Shown: positions 11,171 to 20,144 of the stretch, piece by piece | Numbering within the stretch: position 1 is the first letter of the stretch | Layout of the letters: each line of letters begins with the position of its first letter | DNA from: Burkholderia sp. MS389 | Lineage (GTDB): Bacteria; Pseudomonadota; Gammaproteobacteria; Burkholderiales; Burkholderiaceae | Assembly: GCF_016899425.1 (NCBI RefSeq) | Contig: NZ_CP045994.1 | Span: 124,001 to 188,000, forward strand | Reading direction: 5' to 3' | Length of the DNA: 64,000 nucleotides | Made by a program: the position numbers and the translations under genes | Notes under the pieces: model-generated | Databases searched by the model: none | What the model saw: the letters and a program-made list of their open reading frames with translations, nothing else | What the model was told of the DNA's origin: nothing

Positions 11171-11704
11171 TCAGGCCGTTTCGGGCTGGGTGTCGGCGTT
11201 CAGCAGATCGACGTACGCGACCGCGACGAGATCGTCCTGCGCGACGCCGAGTTTCGCGAACACCTCGTGCGCTTCGGCTTCGCCGCCCGCTTCGTCGTCG
11301 TCGGGGCCCAGCACGACTTCGAGCTCGATGAAATCGCCGAGGCCGTCGACGCGGTCGAGGTGGATGCGCGTGCGGCCGGCGAGGTACACGTGCCGCTCCT
11401 TCGTCACGATCCCGCGCGTGGTCAGCGCGGTCGCGAGCAGCGAATGCATCGCGTCGGGATTCGTCACCGGGCTGCGCGTATAGTACGACGCCTTCGGGCC
11501 GTCGCGATCGTCGCGCTGGTAGAAGATCAGCTCGGCCGGCGTGCCATCCTCGAAGCGGCGCAGCTTGAGCCGGCCGCGCGGCACGTCATAGAAGAAATCC
11601 TGCTGGCGGTAGAAGAGCGGCGCTTCGGTCGCGAGCTGGGCCGCCCGTTCGCGCAGCCGGTCGAATTCGCGGGCGCGGGCTTTGATCTCGATGTTGCGGG
11701 CCAT
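11171..11704 (-). CDS. CYTH-domain protein (class IV adenylate cyclase-like)
   Basis: A 177-residue CYTH-fold protein. The N-terminal NIEIKAR is the signature strand of this superfamily, which includes class IV adenylate cyclases, inorganic triphosphatases and thiamine triphosphatases; here the first position of ExExK is Asn. Alternating charged strands (LKLRRFEDG, ELIFYQRDD, RTRIHLDRVDGLGDFIELEVVL) complete the tunnel. Such enzymes act on triphosphate substrates with Mg2+. Cyclase or phosphatase activity cannot be told from sequence. A GAAGGAGAC ribosome-binding site precedes the ATG. Confidence 0.82.
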   Translation of the reverse strand: MARNIEIKARAREFDRLRERAAQLATEAPLFYRQQDFFYDVPRGRLKLRRFEDGTPAELIFYQRDDRDGPKASYYTRSPVTNPDAMHSLLATALTTRGIVTKERHVYLAGRTRIHLDRVDGLGDFIELEVVLGPDDDEAGGEAEAHEVFAKLGVAQDDLVAVAYVDLLNADTQPETA

Positions 11705-11886
11705 GCGGGTCTCCTTCAATCGGGGTCTCGCGGTGTGCGAACGCACAATCTAGCAAAAAGCCTGCGATGGTGGCGTGACGCGCGGACCGGCCGCGGCGAC
11801 ACGACGCGGGGCACGCGATTCGATCCACGGCATGCGTCAGGCGCCGAAACTCGATGCGTAACGGGCCGCGTCGATATCAGCCGCGC

Positions 11887-12786
11887 TCATGTCGCCCACT
11901 GCGCGTCGATCAACCGCAGCGCAGCCGCGATCGCCGGCTCGTCGCGCCGCTCGGCGAGCGTCACGAACGTCAGCTCGGTCGGCACCGTCATGCGTTCGAC
12001 GATCGTCAGCGCATGCGCGTGCGCCTCGGCCAGCGCGATCGAATCGCGCGCGAGCGTCAACCCGATCCCCGATTTGACGAGATCGAGCATCGATTGCTCC
12101 TGGTCGACCTCGGCGACCTTCACCGGCTGCGCGCCGGCCGCCGCGAAGAGGCGCGACAGCAGCCGGTGATGCGCGGACGCGGGCGGCGTCCAGATCCACG
12201 GCAGCGCGGCCAGCGCACGCCAGTCGTGCGCGCGCTGCACGCGCTCCTTCCAGCCGGCCGGCGCGAGCACGCGGTATTCGAAGCGCGTGAGCGTGACGGT
12301 GTGGAACAGCGCGCCGTCGCGCGGCGCGTCCTCTTCGGGCCGGCCGATGGTGTAGCCGACGTCGAGCGCCTGCGCGCGCACCTGTTCGATCACCCAGCCC
12401 GACATCCCGTGCCGCAGCGCCGTTTCGATCTGCGGATGGGTCTCGACCAGCGCGCGCAGGAAGCCACCGAGCCGCAGGAACCCCGGATCGAGGATCGTGC
12501 CGATTCGCAGCCGGCCGCGCACCTCGTGCCGCAGCGCGGCAGCGGCGCGCTGCACGTCGGCGGCGGCGGCGAGCGCGCGCTCCGCGTGCGGCAGCAGCGT
12601 CTGCCCGTCGCGCGTGAGCGCGAGCCCGCGCGACGTGCGCGTGAACAGCACGACCCCGAGCGTTTCCTGCAGATGCTTGATCTGCAGGCTGACGGCGGGC
12701 TGCGTCAAATGTAGCTGCACGGCGGCGCGCGTCAGGTTGCCTTCGCGGGCGACCGTCGCGAACGCGCGAAGCAGGGTGAGATCCAT
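11887..12786 (-). CDS. LysR-family transcriptional regulator
   Basis: A 299-residue LysR regulator: an N-terminal winged helix-turn-helix (1-60, MDLTLLRAF ... LHLTQPAVSLQIKHLQETLG) and a two-lobed periplasmic-binding-protein-like effector domain. The start at 12786 gives the standard LysR N-terminus; a longer version beginning 13 codons earlier is possible. It is divergent from the GMC oxidoreductase at 12969, which is a natural candidate target. Effector unknown. Confidence 0.9.
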   Translation of the reverse strand: MDLTLLRAFATVAREGNLTRAAVQLHLTQPAVSLQIKHLQETLGVVLFTRTSRGLALTRDGQTLLPHAERALAAAADVQRAAAALRHEVRGRLRIGTILDPGFLRLGGFLRALVETHPQIETALRHGMSGWVIEQVRAQALDVGYTIGRPEEDAPRDGALFHTVTLTRFEYRVLAPAGWKERVQRAHDWRALAALPWIWTPPASAHHRLLSRLFAAAGAQPVKVAEVDQEQSMLDLVKSGIGLTLARDSIALAEAHAHALTIVERMTVPTELTFVTLAERRDEPAIAAALRLIDAQWAT

Positions 12787-12968
12787 CGTTGTGATATGAG
12801 CGTGGCTTATAACGCAGTTCAGCATAACTCATTGGATCGGCGGCCGGGCGCGGGAGTACGCTTCATCGGATCGTGGCGCGGGGCCGCAGGCGCGGCGCGA
12901 CGCACTATGCTGAACATGCGCGCGGCATCGCGCCGCGCGGTACACAACAAGCAGGAAGGAGACACGCC

Positions 12969-14654
12969 GTGAGTACTCAACGCACGCTCGAGGGCGAATT
13001 CGACTACGTGATCGTCGGCGCGGGCACCGCGGGTTGCGTGCTCGCGAACCGCCTGACCGAGGATCCCGACATCAGCGTGCTGCTGCTCGAGGCGGGCGGC
13101 AAGGACGACTATCACTGGATCCATATCCCGGTCGGCTATCTGTACTGCATCGGCAACCCGCGCACCGACTGGCTGTACAAGACGCAGCCCGAAGCGGCGC
13201 TGAACGGCCGCGCGCTGTCGTATCCGCGCGGCCGCGTGCTCGGCGGCTGCTCGTCGATCAACGGGATGATCTACATGCGCGGCCAGCGCGAGGATTACGA
13301 CAACTGGGCGCAGGAAACCGGCGACGCCGGCTGGTCGTGGGACAGCGTGCTGCCGATCTTCAAGCGCAGCGAGGATCACCATGCGGGCACGAGCGATGCG
13401 CACGGCGCGGGTGGCTACTGGCGCGTCGAGAAACAGCGGCTGCGCTGGGAGATCCTCGAATCGTTCGCGCAGGCCGCGCAGCAGACGGGCATTCCCGCCA
13501 CCGACGATTTCAACCGCGGCGACAATGCCGGGGTCGGCTATTTCGAAGTGAACCAGAAGCGCGGCGTGCGCTGGAATACGTCGAAGGCGTTCCTGCGGCC
13601 CGCGATGGCGCGCCCGAACCTGACCGTGATCACCGGCGCGCATGCGCAGCGCGTGATCTTCGACGGTCGGCGCGCGGTCGGCGTCGAATATCACGGCGGC
13701 GGCACCGACTACGTCGCGCGGGCGCGCGCGGAAGTGCTGCTGACGTCGGGTGCGGTGAATTCGCCGCAACTGCTCGAACTGTCGGGTGTCGGCGATGGCC
13801 GGCGGCTGCAGGCGCTCGGCATTGACGTCGTGCAGGATCTGCCGGGCGTCGGCGAAAACCTGCAGGATCATCTGCAATTGCGGATGGCGTTTCGCGTCGA
13901 CGGCGTGCGCACGCTCAACACGCTGTCCGCGCATTGGTGGGGCAAGCTGATGATCGGCGCCGAATATGCGCTGCTGCAGCGCGGGCCGATGTCGATGGCG
14001 CCGTCGCAGCTCGGCGCGTTCGCGAAATCGGATCCGGACGATCCCGCGCTCACGCGTCCCGATCTCCAATACCACGTGCAGCCGCTGTCGCTCGAACGCT
14101 TCGGCGAGCCGCTGCACGGCTTCAACGCGTTTACGGCGTCGGTCTGCCATTTGCGGCCGACCTCGCGCGGCAGCGTGCACGTCACGAGCGCCGATCCGGG
14201 CAGCGCACCGACGATCGCGCCGAACTATCTGTCGACCGATCACGATCGTCACGTCGCCGCGAACGCGCTGCGCCTCACGCGCCGGATCGCGTCCGCGCCG
14301 GCGCTCGCGCGCTATCGCCCCGAGGAAATCCTGCCGGGCCCGCGGTACCAGACCGAGGCCGAACTGATCGACGCGGCCGGCGTCGTCGGCACGACGATCT
14401 TCCATCCGGTCGGCACGTGCCGGATGGGGCGTGCGGACGACGCGCGCGCGGTGGTCGACAGCCGGCTGCGCGTGCGCGGCATCGCGGGGTTGCGGATCGT
14501 CGACGCGTCGGTGATGCCGTTCATCACGTCGGGCAACACCAATTCGCCGACGCTGATGATCGCCGAGCGCGCGAGCGACATGATTCGTGCCGACCGCCGT
14601 GCGGCGCGCGAAACGACGTCGGTGCGCACCGAGGCCGCGGTGACGGCGGCATGA
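12969..14654 (+). CDS. GMC-family FAD-dependent oxidoreductase (choline dehydrogenase-like)
   Basis: A 561-residue GMC oxidoreductase with an N-terminal dinucleotide-binding GAGTAGC motif (about 17-23) and LLLEAGG, the GMC signature PRGRVLGGCSSINGMIYMRG, and the C-terminal HPVGTCRMG and TSGNTNSPT segments that carry the catalytic His/Asn. It would oxidise a primary alcohol to an aldehyde. The start is GTG at 12969 with a GAAGGAGAC ribosome-binding site. It is not accompanied by betB or betI, so choline is not assured as substrate. A clear terminator follows at 14723. Confidence 0.9.
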   Translation: MSTQRTLEGEFDYVIVGAGTAGCVLANRLTEDPDISVLLLEAGGKDDYHWIHIPVGYLYCIGNPRTDWLYKTQPEAALNGRALSYPRGRVLGGCSSINGMIYMRGQREDYDNWAQETGDAGWSWDSVLPIFKRSEDHHAGTSDAHGAGGYWRVEKQRLRWEILESFAQAAQQTGIPATDDFNRGDNAGVGYFEVNQKRGVRWNTSKAFLRPAMARPNLTVITGAHAQRVIFDGRRAVGVEYHGGGTDYVARARAEVLLTSGAVNSPQLLELSGVGDGRRLQALGIDVVQDLPGVGENLQDHLQLRMAFRVDGVRTLNTLSAHWWGKLMIGAEYALLQRGPMSMAPSQLGAFAKSDPDDPALTRPDLQYHVQPLSLERFGEPLHGFNAFTASVCHLRPTSRGSVHVTSADPGSAPTIAPNYLSTDHDRHVAANALRLTRRIASAPALARYRPEEILPGPRYQTEAELIDAAGVVGTTIFHPVGTCRMGRADDARAVVDSRLRVRGIAGLRIVDASVMPFITSGNTNSPTLMIAERASDMIRADRRAARETTSVRTEAAVTAA

Positions 14655-15051
14655 ACGCCCGCTGATTCGCTATGCGAAACAAGCTGCCGGCGCGTCCGCT
14701 CTAACGGCAAGATCCGTGCAAGCCGCGCCGTCGCGCGGTTTTTTATCGGGCGCGCGTGTGCCAGATCCTGCGGCAGGTCAACGCGTGATGATGCACGTGT
14801 CAAAAAAGCGTGGTGAATAACCGTGCGCCGTCGCATCCGATATGGCGGCCACCCCTATAAGTGCAAATCCCGATGATTGCACTGCACCAACGGCGCGACA
14901 ATGTTCTGTAATGTGCATACGCGTCGGCGCGGGAGACCAACCCTCGAGGCGTACCACGGCGCCCGGGGGCAGCCCGCTGATCCGCTGACCTGTTCGCGGC
15001 CGCTTGCGCCAGGCTTCCCGGTGCTTCGCCTGACTTCGTACGGAAGGGAAC
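14655..15051. other. Intergenic region upstream of the first branched-chain ABC cluster
   Basis: About 400 bases. It holds the terminator at 14723-14744 and, at 14860-14883, an AGTGCAA / TTGCACT inverted repeat spaced by ten bases and overlapping TATAAG, which may be the promoter/operator of the ABC cluster. No convincing gene. Confidence 0.5.
14723..14744 (+). terminator. Intrinsic terminator of the GMC oxidoreductase gene
   Basis: A six-base-pair GC stem (CCGCGC / GCGCGG) with a CGTC loop is followed directly by TTTTTT. Confidence 0.8.
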
Positions 15052-15831
15052 ATGATTCTCGGCGACACGATTCTGGAAACACGCGGACTGACGAAGGAAT
15101 TCAGGGGCTTCACCGCCGTGAACGGCGTCAACCTGCGTGTGCGCCGCGGCGCGATCCACGCATTGATCGGGCCGAACGGCGCGGGCAAGACCACCTGTTT
15201 CAACCTCCTCACCAAATTTCTGACGCCGACGGCCGGCCAGATCGTCTTCAACGGCATCGACATCACCGACGAGCGGCCCGCGCAGGTCGCGCGGCGCGGC
15301 ATCATCCGCTCGTTCCAGATATCGGCCGTGTTCCCGCACCTGACCGCGCTGCAGAACGTGCGCATCGGCCTGCAACGCGCGCTCGGCACCGAATTCCATT
15401 TCTGGCGCAGCGAACGCACGCTGAAGCGGCTCGACGATCGCGCGATGGACCTGCTCACGCAGGTCGGCCTCACCGATTTCGCGCACGTGCCGACCGTCGA
15501 GCTGGCCTACGGCCGCAAGCGCGCGCTCGAGATCGCGACGACGCTCGCGATGGAGCCCGAACTGATGCTGCTCGACGAGCCCACGCAGGGGATGGGCCAC
15601 GAGGACGTCGACCGCGTGACCGCGCTGATCAAGAAGGTCGCGAGCGGCCGCACGATCCTGATGGTCGAGCACAACATGAACGTGATCGCGGGGATCTCCG
15701 ACACGATCACCGTCCTGCAACGCGGCGAGGTGCTGGCCGAAGGCTCGTACGCGGAAGTGTCGAAGAATCCGCTCGTCATCGAAGCCTACATGGGCAGCGC
15801 CGACGCGGCGCTCGCGGGGGCGCACGCATGA
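15052..15831 (+). CDS. Branched-chain amino-acid-type ABC transporter ATPase (LivG-like)
   Basis: A 259-residue ABC ATPase of the LivG subfamily. Walker A is GPNGAGKTT, the signature region is ELAYGRKRALEIA (a degenerate LSGGQ normal for this group), Walker B is LMLLDEPTQGM and the switch His is in VEHNMNVI. It would couple ATP hydrolysis to import by the permeases encoded at 17989 and 18870. The ATG at 15052 is preceded by AAGGGAAC. The stop overlaps the next gene by four bases (ATGA). Confidence 0.92.
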   Translation: MILGDTILETRGLTKEFRGFTAVNGVNLRVRRGAIHALIGPNGAGKTTCFNLLTKFLTPTAGQIVFNGIDITDERPAQVARRGIIRSFQISAVFPHLTALQNVRIGLQRALGTEFHFWRSERTLKRLDDRAMDLLTQVGLTDFAHVPTVELAYGRKRALEIATTLAMEPELMLLDEPTQGMGHEDVDRVTALIKKVASGRTILMVEHNMNVIAGISDTITVLQRGEVLAEGSYAEVSKNPLVIEAYMGSADAALAGAHA

Positions 15832-16583
15832 AGCACAGCGAACGGGAGGAACGCGAATTGAGCGGCGTCGAGAGCGGTACGCCTGCGCTGGAAATCACGG
15901 GCCTGGAGGCCTGGTACGGGGAATCCCACATATTGCACGGCGTCGACCTGACCGTGCATCGCGGCGAGGTCGTCACGCTGCTCGGCCGCAACGGCGCGGG
16001 CCGCACGACGACGCTGCGCGCGATCATGGGCCTCACGGGCCGCCGCAGCGGGTCGATCAAGGTCGCCGGCCACGAGACGATCGGCCTCGCGACGCATCGC
16101 ATCGCGCATTACGGCATCGGCTATTGCCCGGAGGAGCGCGGGATCTTCTCGAGCCTGTCGTGCGAGGAGAACCTGATGCTGCCGCCGCTGATCGGGCCGC
16201 GCGAGCATTCGATGTCGCTCGACGAGATCTACGCGATGTTCCCGAACCTCGCGTCGCGCCGGCAGAGCCAGGGCACGCGGCTGTCCGGCGGCGAGCAGCA
16301 GATGCTCGCGGTCGCGCGAATTTTGCGCACCGGCGCGAACCTGCTGCTGCTCGACGAGATCTCCGAAGGCCTCGCGCCGGTGATCGTCCAGGCGCTCGCG
16401 CGGATGATCGTCGCGCTGAAGGCGCGCGGCTACACGATCGTGATGGTCGAACAGAATTTCCGCTTCGCCGCGCCGCTCGCCGACCGCTTCTACGTGATGG
16501 AGCACGGCAGCATCGTCGAGCATTTCCGCGCGTCCGAACTGGAAGGCAAGATGCCGACCCTGCACGACCTGCTCGGAGTATGA
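15828..16583 (+). CDS. Branched-chain amino-acid-type ABC transporter ATPase (LivF-like), Walker A Lys replaced by Arg
   Basis: A 251-residue LivF-type ABC ATPase with an intact signature (LSGGEQQMLAVARIL), Walker B (LLLLDEISEGLAP) and switch segment. The Walker A, however, reads GRNGAGRTTT: the essential lysine is Arg59 (codon CGC at 16002-16004). In most P-loop ATPases this change removes or strongly lowers hydrolysis. The partner LivG-like ATPase is canonical, so the transporter may run with one degenerate site. The start overlaps the upstream stop, indicating coupled translation. Confidence 0.9.
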   Translation: MKHSEREERELSGVESGTPALEITGLEAWYGESHILHGVDLTVHRGEVVTLLGRNGAGRTTTLRAIMGLTGRRSGSIKVAGHETIGLATHRIAHYGIGYCPEERGIFSSLSCEENLMLPPLIGPREHSMSLDEIYAMFPNLASRRQSQGTRLSGGEQQMLAVARILRTGANLLLLDEISEGLAPVIVQALARMIVALKARGYTIVMVEQNFRFAAPLADRFYVMEHGSIVEHFRASELEGKMPTLHDLLGV

Positions 16584-16660
16584 CGCCGCCTCGTTTCCGT
16601 TGCCGCTAGCCGTGGCGGCCCTCGAATAACCACAACGCATCAGAACAACAGGAGACGTCA

Positions 16661-17860
16661 ATGAAAATGAAGACCCTCGCACAGGCCTGTCTCGCGCTCG
16701 CGACCGCCGCACTCACCGCCGGCGCCGCGCATGCCGCGGATAGCGTGAAGATCGGTTTCGTCACCGACATGTCGGGGCTGTATGCGGACATCGACGGCCA
16801 GGGCGGTCTCGAGGCGATCCGCATGGCGGTCGCCGACTTCGGCGGCAAGGTGCTCGGCAAGCCGATCGAGGTCGTGTACGCGGATCACCAGAACAAGGCG
16901 GACATCGCCGCGTCGAAGGCGCGCGAATGGATCGACCGCGGCGGGCTCGACCTGCTCGTCGGCGGCACGAATTCGGGGACGGCGCTGGCGATGGCCAAGC
17001 TGGCCGCGGAGAAGAAGAAGGTCTACATCAACATCGGCGCGGGCGCGGACACGCTGACGAACGAGGAGTGCACGCCGTACACGGTGCACTATGCGTACGA
17101 CACGATGGCGCTCGCGAAAGGCACCGGCTCGGCGGTGGTGAAGCAGGGCGGCAAGACGTGGTTCTTCCTGACCGCCGACTACGCGTTCGGCAAGGCGCTC
17201 GAGAAGAACACGTCGGACGTCGTGAAGGCGAGCGGCGGACAGGTGCTGGGGGCGGTGCGGCATCCGCTGTCCGCGTCGGATTTCTCGTCGTTCCTGCTGC
17301 AGGCGCAATCGTCGAAGGCGCAGATCCTCGGTCTCGCGAACGCGGGCGGCGACACGATCAACTCGATCAAGGCCGCGAAGGAATTCGGCATCACGAAGAC
17401 GATGAAGCTCGCCGGGCTGCTGATGTTCATCAACGACGTGCACAGCCTCGGCCTCGAGACGACGCAGGGCCTTGTGCTGACCGACAGCTGGTACTGGAAC
17501 CGCGACGCGGCGTCGCGCCAGTGGGCGCAGCGCTACTTCGGCAAGATGAAGAAGATGCCGTCGAGCCTGCAGGCGGCCGACTACTCGTCGGTGACGACCT
17601 ACCTGAAGGCCGTGCAGGCCGCCGGGACGACCGATTCCGACAAGGTGATGGCCGAGCTGAAGAAGATCAAGATCAGCGACTTCTACGCGAAGGGCTACAT
17701 CCGTCAGGACGGCAGCATGATCCACGACATGTACCTGATGGAAGTGAAGAAGCCGTCGGAATCGAAGGAGCCGTGGGACTACTACAAGGTGCTCGCGACG
17801 ATTCCGGGCGAACAGGCGTTCGGCACCAAGCAGGAAACGCGCTGCGCGCTGTGGAAGTAA
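16661..17860 (+). CDS. Periplasmic branched-chain amino-acid-type binding protein
   Basis: A 399-residue type I periplasmic binding protein of the LivJ/LivK kind. The first about 25 residues form a Sec signal peptide ending AAHA, followed by ADSVKIGFVTDMSGLYADIDGQGG, the usual first strand and ligand loop. It would deliver the ligand to the permeases encoded downstream. An AGGAGACGTCA ribosome-binding site precedes the ATG. It sits between the ATPase genes and the permease genes, and a strong hairpin follows it. The ligand might be an amino acid, amide or aromatic acid; sequence alone does not decide. Confidence 0.9.
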   Translation: MKMKTLAQACLALATAALTAGAAHAADSVKIGFVTDMSGLYADIDGQGGLEAIRMAVADFGGKVLGKPIEVVYADHQNKADIAASKAREWIDRGGLDLLVGGTNSGTALAMAKLAAEKKKVYINIGAGADTLTNEECTPYTVHYAYDTMALAKGTGSAVVKQGGKTWFFLTADYAFGKALEKNTSDVVKASGGQVLGAVRHPLSASDFSSFLLQAQSSKAQILGLANAGGDTINSIKAAKEFGITKTMKLAGLLMFINDVHSLGLETTQGLVLTDSWYWNRDAASRQWAQRYFGKMKKMPSSLQAADYSSVTTYLKAVQAAGTTDSDKVMAELKKIKISDFYAKGYIRQDGSMIHDMYLMEVKKPSESKEPWDYYKVLATIPGEQAFGTKQETRCALWK

Positions 17861-17870
17861 GCATCGGATA

Positions 17871-17892
17871 GCGGCGCGCACGGGCGCGCCGC
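17871..17892 (+). promoter_or_regulatory. mRNA hairpin after the first binding-protein gene
   Basis: A perfect 9-bp GC stem (GCGGCGCGC / GCGCGCCGC) with a four-base loop lies ten bases after the binding-protein stop codon and has no T-run. It is well placed to protect the upstream message or limit read-through to the permeases. Confidence 0.55.
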
Positions 17893-17988
17893 ACGGTGGC
17901 GGTGGCAGCGACGTGCCCGCTGCGCCGCCCGCGTGCGCGCGGCTGCAAAGTTGCGTACGCAACGAAACTCATTCTGACGGCTAAGTCG

Positions 17989-18873
17989 ATGGAAATCTTT
18001 GGCATTCCGTTGCCGGCGATGCTGAGCCAGTTGCTGCTCGGGCTCGTCAACGGCTCGTTCTATGCGATCCTGAGCCTCGGGCTCGCAGTGATCTTCGGGC
18101 TGCTCAACGTGATCAACTTCGCGCACGGCGCGCTGTTCATGCTGGGCGCGATGCTCGCGTGGATGGGGCTGTCGTATTTCGCGCTGCCGTACTGGGCGAT
18201 GCTCGTGCTGGCGCCATTGATCGTCGGCGCGTTCGGGATCGCGATCGAACGCTCGATGCTGCGCTGGCTGTACAAGCTCGATCACCTGTACGGGCTGCTG
18301 CTCACGTTCGGCCTCACGCTCGTCGTCGAAGGCGTGTTCCGCTCGATCTACGGCGCATCCGGCCAACCGTACGACGTGCCGTCGCAGCTGTCCGGCGCGA
18401 CCAACCTCGGCTTCATGTTCCTGCCGAACTATCGCGCGTGGGTCGTCGTCGCGTCGCTCGCGGTGTGCCTGGCGACGTGGTTCGTGATCGAGAAGACGCG
18501 CCTCGGCGCGTACCTGCGCGCGGGCACCGAGAACCCGAAGCTCGTCGAGGCGTTCGGCGTGAACGTGCCGATGATGATCACGCTCACCTACGGCTTCGGC
18601 GTCGCGCTCGCCGCGTTCGCGGGCGTGCTGGCCGCGCCGGTGATCCAGGTGTCGCCGCTGATGGGCCAGCCGATGATCATCACCGTGTTCGCGGTGGTCG
18701 TGATCGGCGGGATGGGCTCGATCCTCGGCTCGATCGTCACGGGCCTGCTGCTCGGCGTGATCGAGGGCTTCACGCGCGTGTTCTATCCCGAAGCGTCGGC
18801 CACCGTCGTGTTCGTGATCATGGCGATCGTGCTGCTGTTCCGCCCGGCGGGCCTCTTCGGCAAGGAAAAATGA
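17989..18873 (+). CDS. Branched-chain amino-acid-type ABC permease (LivH-like)
   Basis: A 294-residue polytopic inner-membrane protein with about eight helices and the LivH-type N-terminus (LLLGLVNGSFYAILSLGLAVIFGLLNVINFAHG). It would form the translocation path together with the LivM-like protein. The ATG at 17989 was chosen since the frame upstream is not hydrophobic and contains no membrane segment. The stop overlaps the next start (ATGATG). Confidence 0.9.
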   Translation: MEIFGIPLPAMLSQLLLGLVNGSFYAILSLGLAVIFGLLNVINFAHGALFMLGAMLAWMGLSYFALPYWAMLVLAPLIVGAFGIAIERSMLRWLYKLDHLYGLLLTFGLTLVVEGVFRSIYGASGQPYDVPSQLSGATNLGFMFLPNYRAWVVVASLAVCLATWFVIEKTRLGAYLRAGTENPKLVEAFGVNVPMMITLTYGFGVALAAFAGVLAAPVIQVSPLMGQPMIITVFAVVVIGGMGSILGSIVTGLLLGVIEGFTRVFYPEASATVVFVIMAIVLLFRPAGLFGKEK

Positions 18874-19850
18874 TGCAGAGAAAAGTGCTCTACGGCGTGC
18901 TGCTCGCCGCACTGCTCGCCGCGCCGTTCATCGGCGCGTATCCGGTGTTCGTGATGAAGGTGCTCGCGTTCGCGCTGTTCGCGGCCGCGTTCAACCTGCT
19001 GATCGGCTATACGGGGCTGCTGTCGTTCGGCCATGCGATGTTCCTCGCGACGGCCGGCTATGCGACCGGCTATTCGATGCAGACGCTCGGTTTCACGCCG
19101 GAGCTCGGCGTGCTGACCGGCACCGTCGCCGCGACGCTGCTCGGGCTCGTCGTCGGGCTGTTCGCGATCCGCCGGCAAGGCATCTACTTCGCGATGATCA
19201 CGCTCGCGTTCGCGCAGATGGTCTACTTCATCTATCTGCAGGCGCCGTTCACGCACGGCGAGGACGGCCTGCAGGGCGTGCCGCGCGGCCATCTGTTCGG
19301 GCTGCTCGACCTGTCGAACGACGTCACGCTGTACTACGTCGTGCTGGCGGCGGTCGTGGCCGCGTGCGCGTTCATCGTGCGGGTCGTCCATTCGCCGTTC
19401 GGCCAGGTGCTCGTCGCGATCAAGGAGAACGAAGCGCGCGCGATCTCGCTCGGCTACGACACCGATCGCTTCAAGCTGCTCGCGTTCATCCTGTCGGCCG
19501 CGCTCGCGGGGCTGGCCGGCTCGCTGAAGGTGCTCGTGCTCGGCTTCGAGACGCTGTCGGATGCGTACTGGACGATGTCGGGCCTCGTCGTGCTGATGAC
19601 GCTCGTCGGCGGGATGGGCACGCTGTTCGGGCCGCTGCTCGGCGCCGCGCTGATCGTCGCGCTGGAAGACCGGCTCGGCGACATCGGCGAATGGCTCGCG
19701 TCGACGACGGGCGTCGCGTGGTTCCATTCGCTCGGCGAATCGACGACGATCGTCACTGGGCTGATCTTCATCGCATGCGTGCTGGCGTTCCGGCGCGGCA
19801 TCGTCGGTGAGATGGTCGCGCGTATCAAGCCGCTCAGGGCGTCGTCGTGA
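18870..19850 (+). CDS. Branched-chain amino-acid-type ABC permease (LivM-like)
   Basis: A 326-residue inner-membrane protein with about ten helices and the conserved FNLLIGYTGLLSFGHAMF segment of LivM permeases plus the cytoplasmic coupling region VLVAIKENEARAISLGYD. It completes the first importer (two ATPases, binding protein, two permeases). Start at the first ATG of ATGATG, overlapping the upstream stop. Confidence 0.9.
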   Translation: MMQRKVLYGVLLAALLAAPFIGAYPVFVMKVLAFALFAAAFNLLIGYTGLLSFGHAMFLATAGYATGYSMQTLGFTPELGVLTGTVAATLLGLVVGLFAIRRQGIYFAMITLAFAQMVYFIYLQAPFTHGEDGLQGVPRGHLFGLLDLSNDVTLYYVVLAAVVAACAFIVRVVHSPFGQVLVAIKENEARAISLGYDTDRFKLLAFILSAALAGLAGSLKVLVLGFETLSDAYWTMSGLVVLMTLVGGMGTLFGPLLGAALIVALEDRLGDIGEWLASTTGVAWFHSLGESTTIVTGLIFIACVLAFRRGIVGEMVARIKPLRASS

Positions 19851-19994
19851 GCATGCGGCGCGCGTCGCCCGCGTTGATGCGAAGCACCATCCGGCTCGGC
19901 CGGGAAGGGCGTCACCGCGGGCTCGGGCCGTCGCCGCGCGGCCGGCTGGTGCCCCATTTTCGTGCGGCAATGCACCATAGGGGTAAATGCTAAG

Positions 19995-20022
19995 TTGTCG
20001 TGGTGCTTAAGCCTCTTTAAGA
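19995..20022 (+). promoter_or_regulatory. Possible sigma-70 promoter of a small RNA
   Basis: TTGTCG (19995-20000) and TTAAGA (20017-20022) are separated by 16 bases in a less GC-rich stretch. No protein gene starts downstream, but a strong terminator lies about 120 bases on. Confidence 0.3.
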
Positions 20023-20028
20023 TTCACT

Positions 20029-20144
20029 TCAGTTCTGATGCACCGCGAAACGAATTTGCAGGTGGAGAACGAGGAGACAATCGAGGCACAAAGTGCCCGG
20101 ACCCCAAAGCGCTGTTGGACGGAATCCAACAGCGCTTTTTCATT
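20029..20144 (+). ncRNA. Candidate small noncoding RNA
   Basis: A stretch of roughly 115 bases between a possible promoter (19995-20022) and a strong intrinsic terminator (20108-20140). It has no credible open frame. The 5' end is a guess from the promoter position. The alternative is that it is merely the distal 3' untranslated region of the upstream ABC operon. Confidence 0.35.
20108..20140 (+). terminator. Strong intrinsic terminator
   Basis: A 12-bp perfect stem (AGCGCTGTTGGA / TCCAACAGCGCT) with a five-base loop is followed by TTTT and preceded by AAA. It lies about 260 bases after the LivM-like stop codon, so it ends either that operon or a separate small RNA. Confidence 0.85.
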
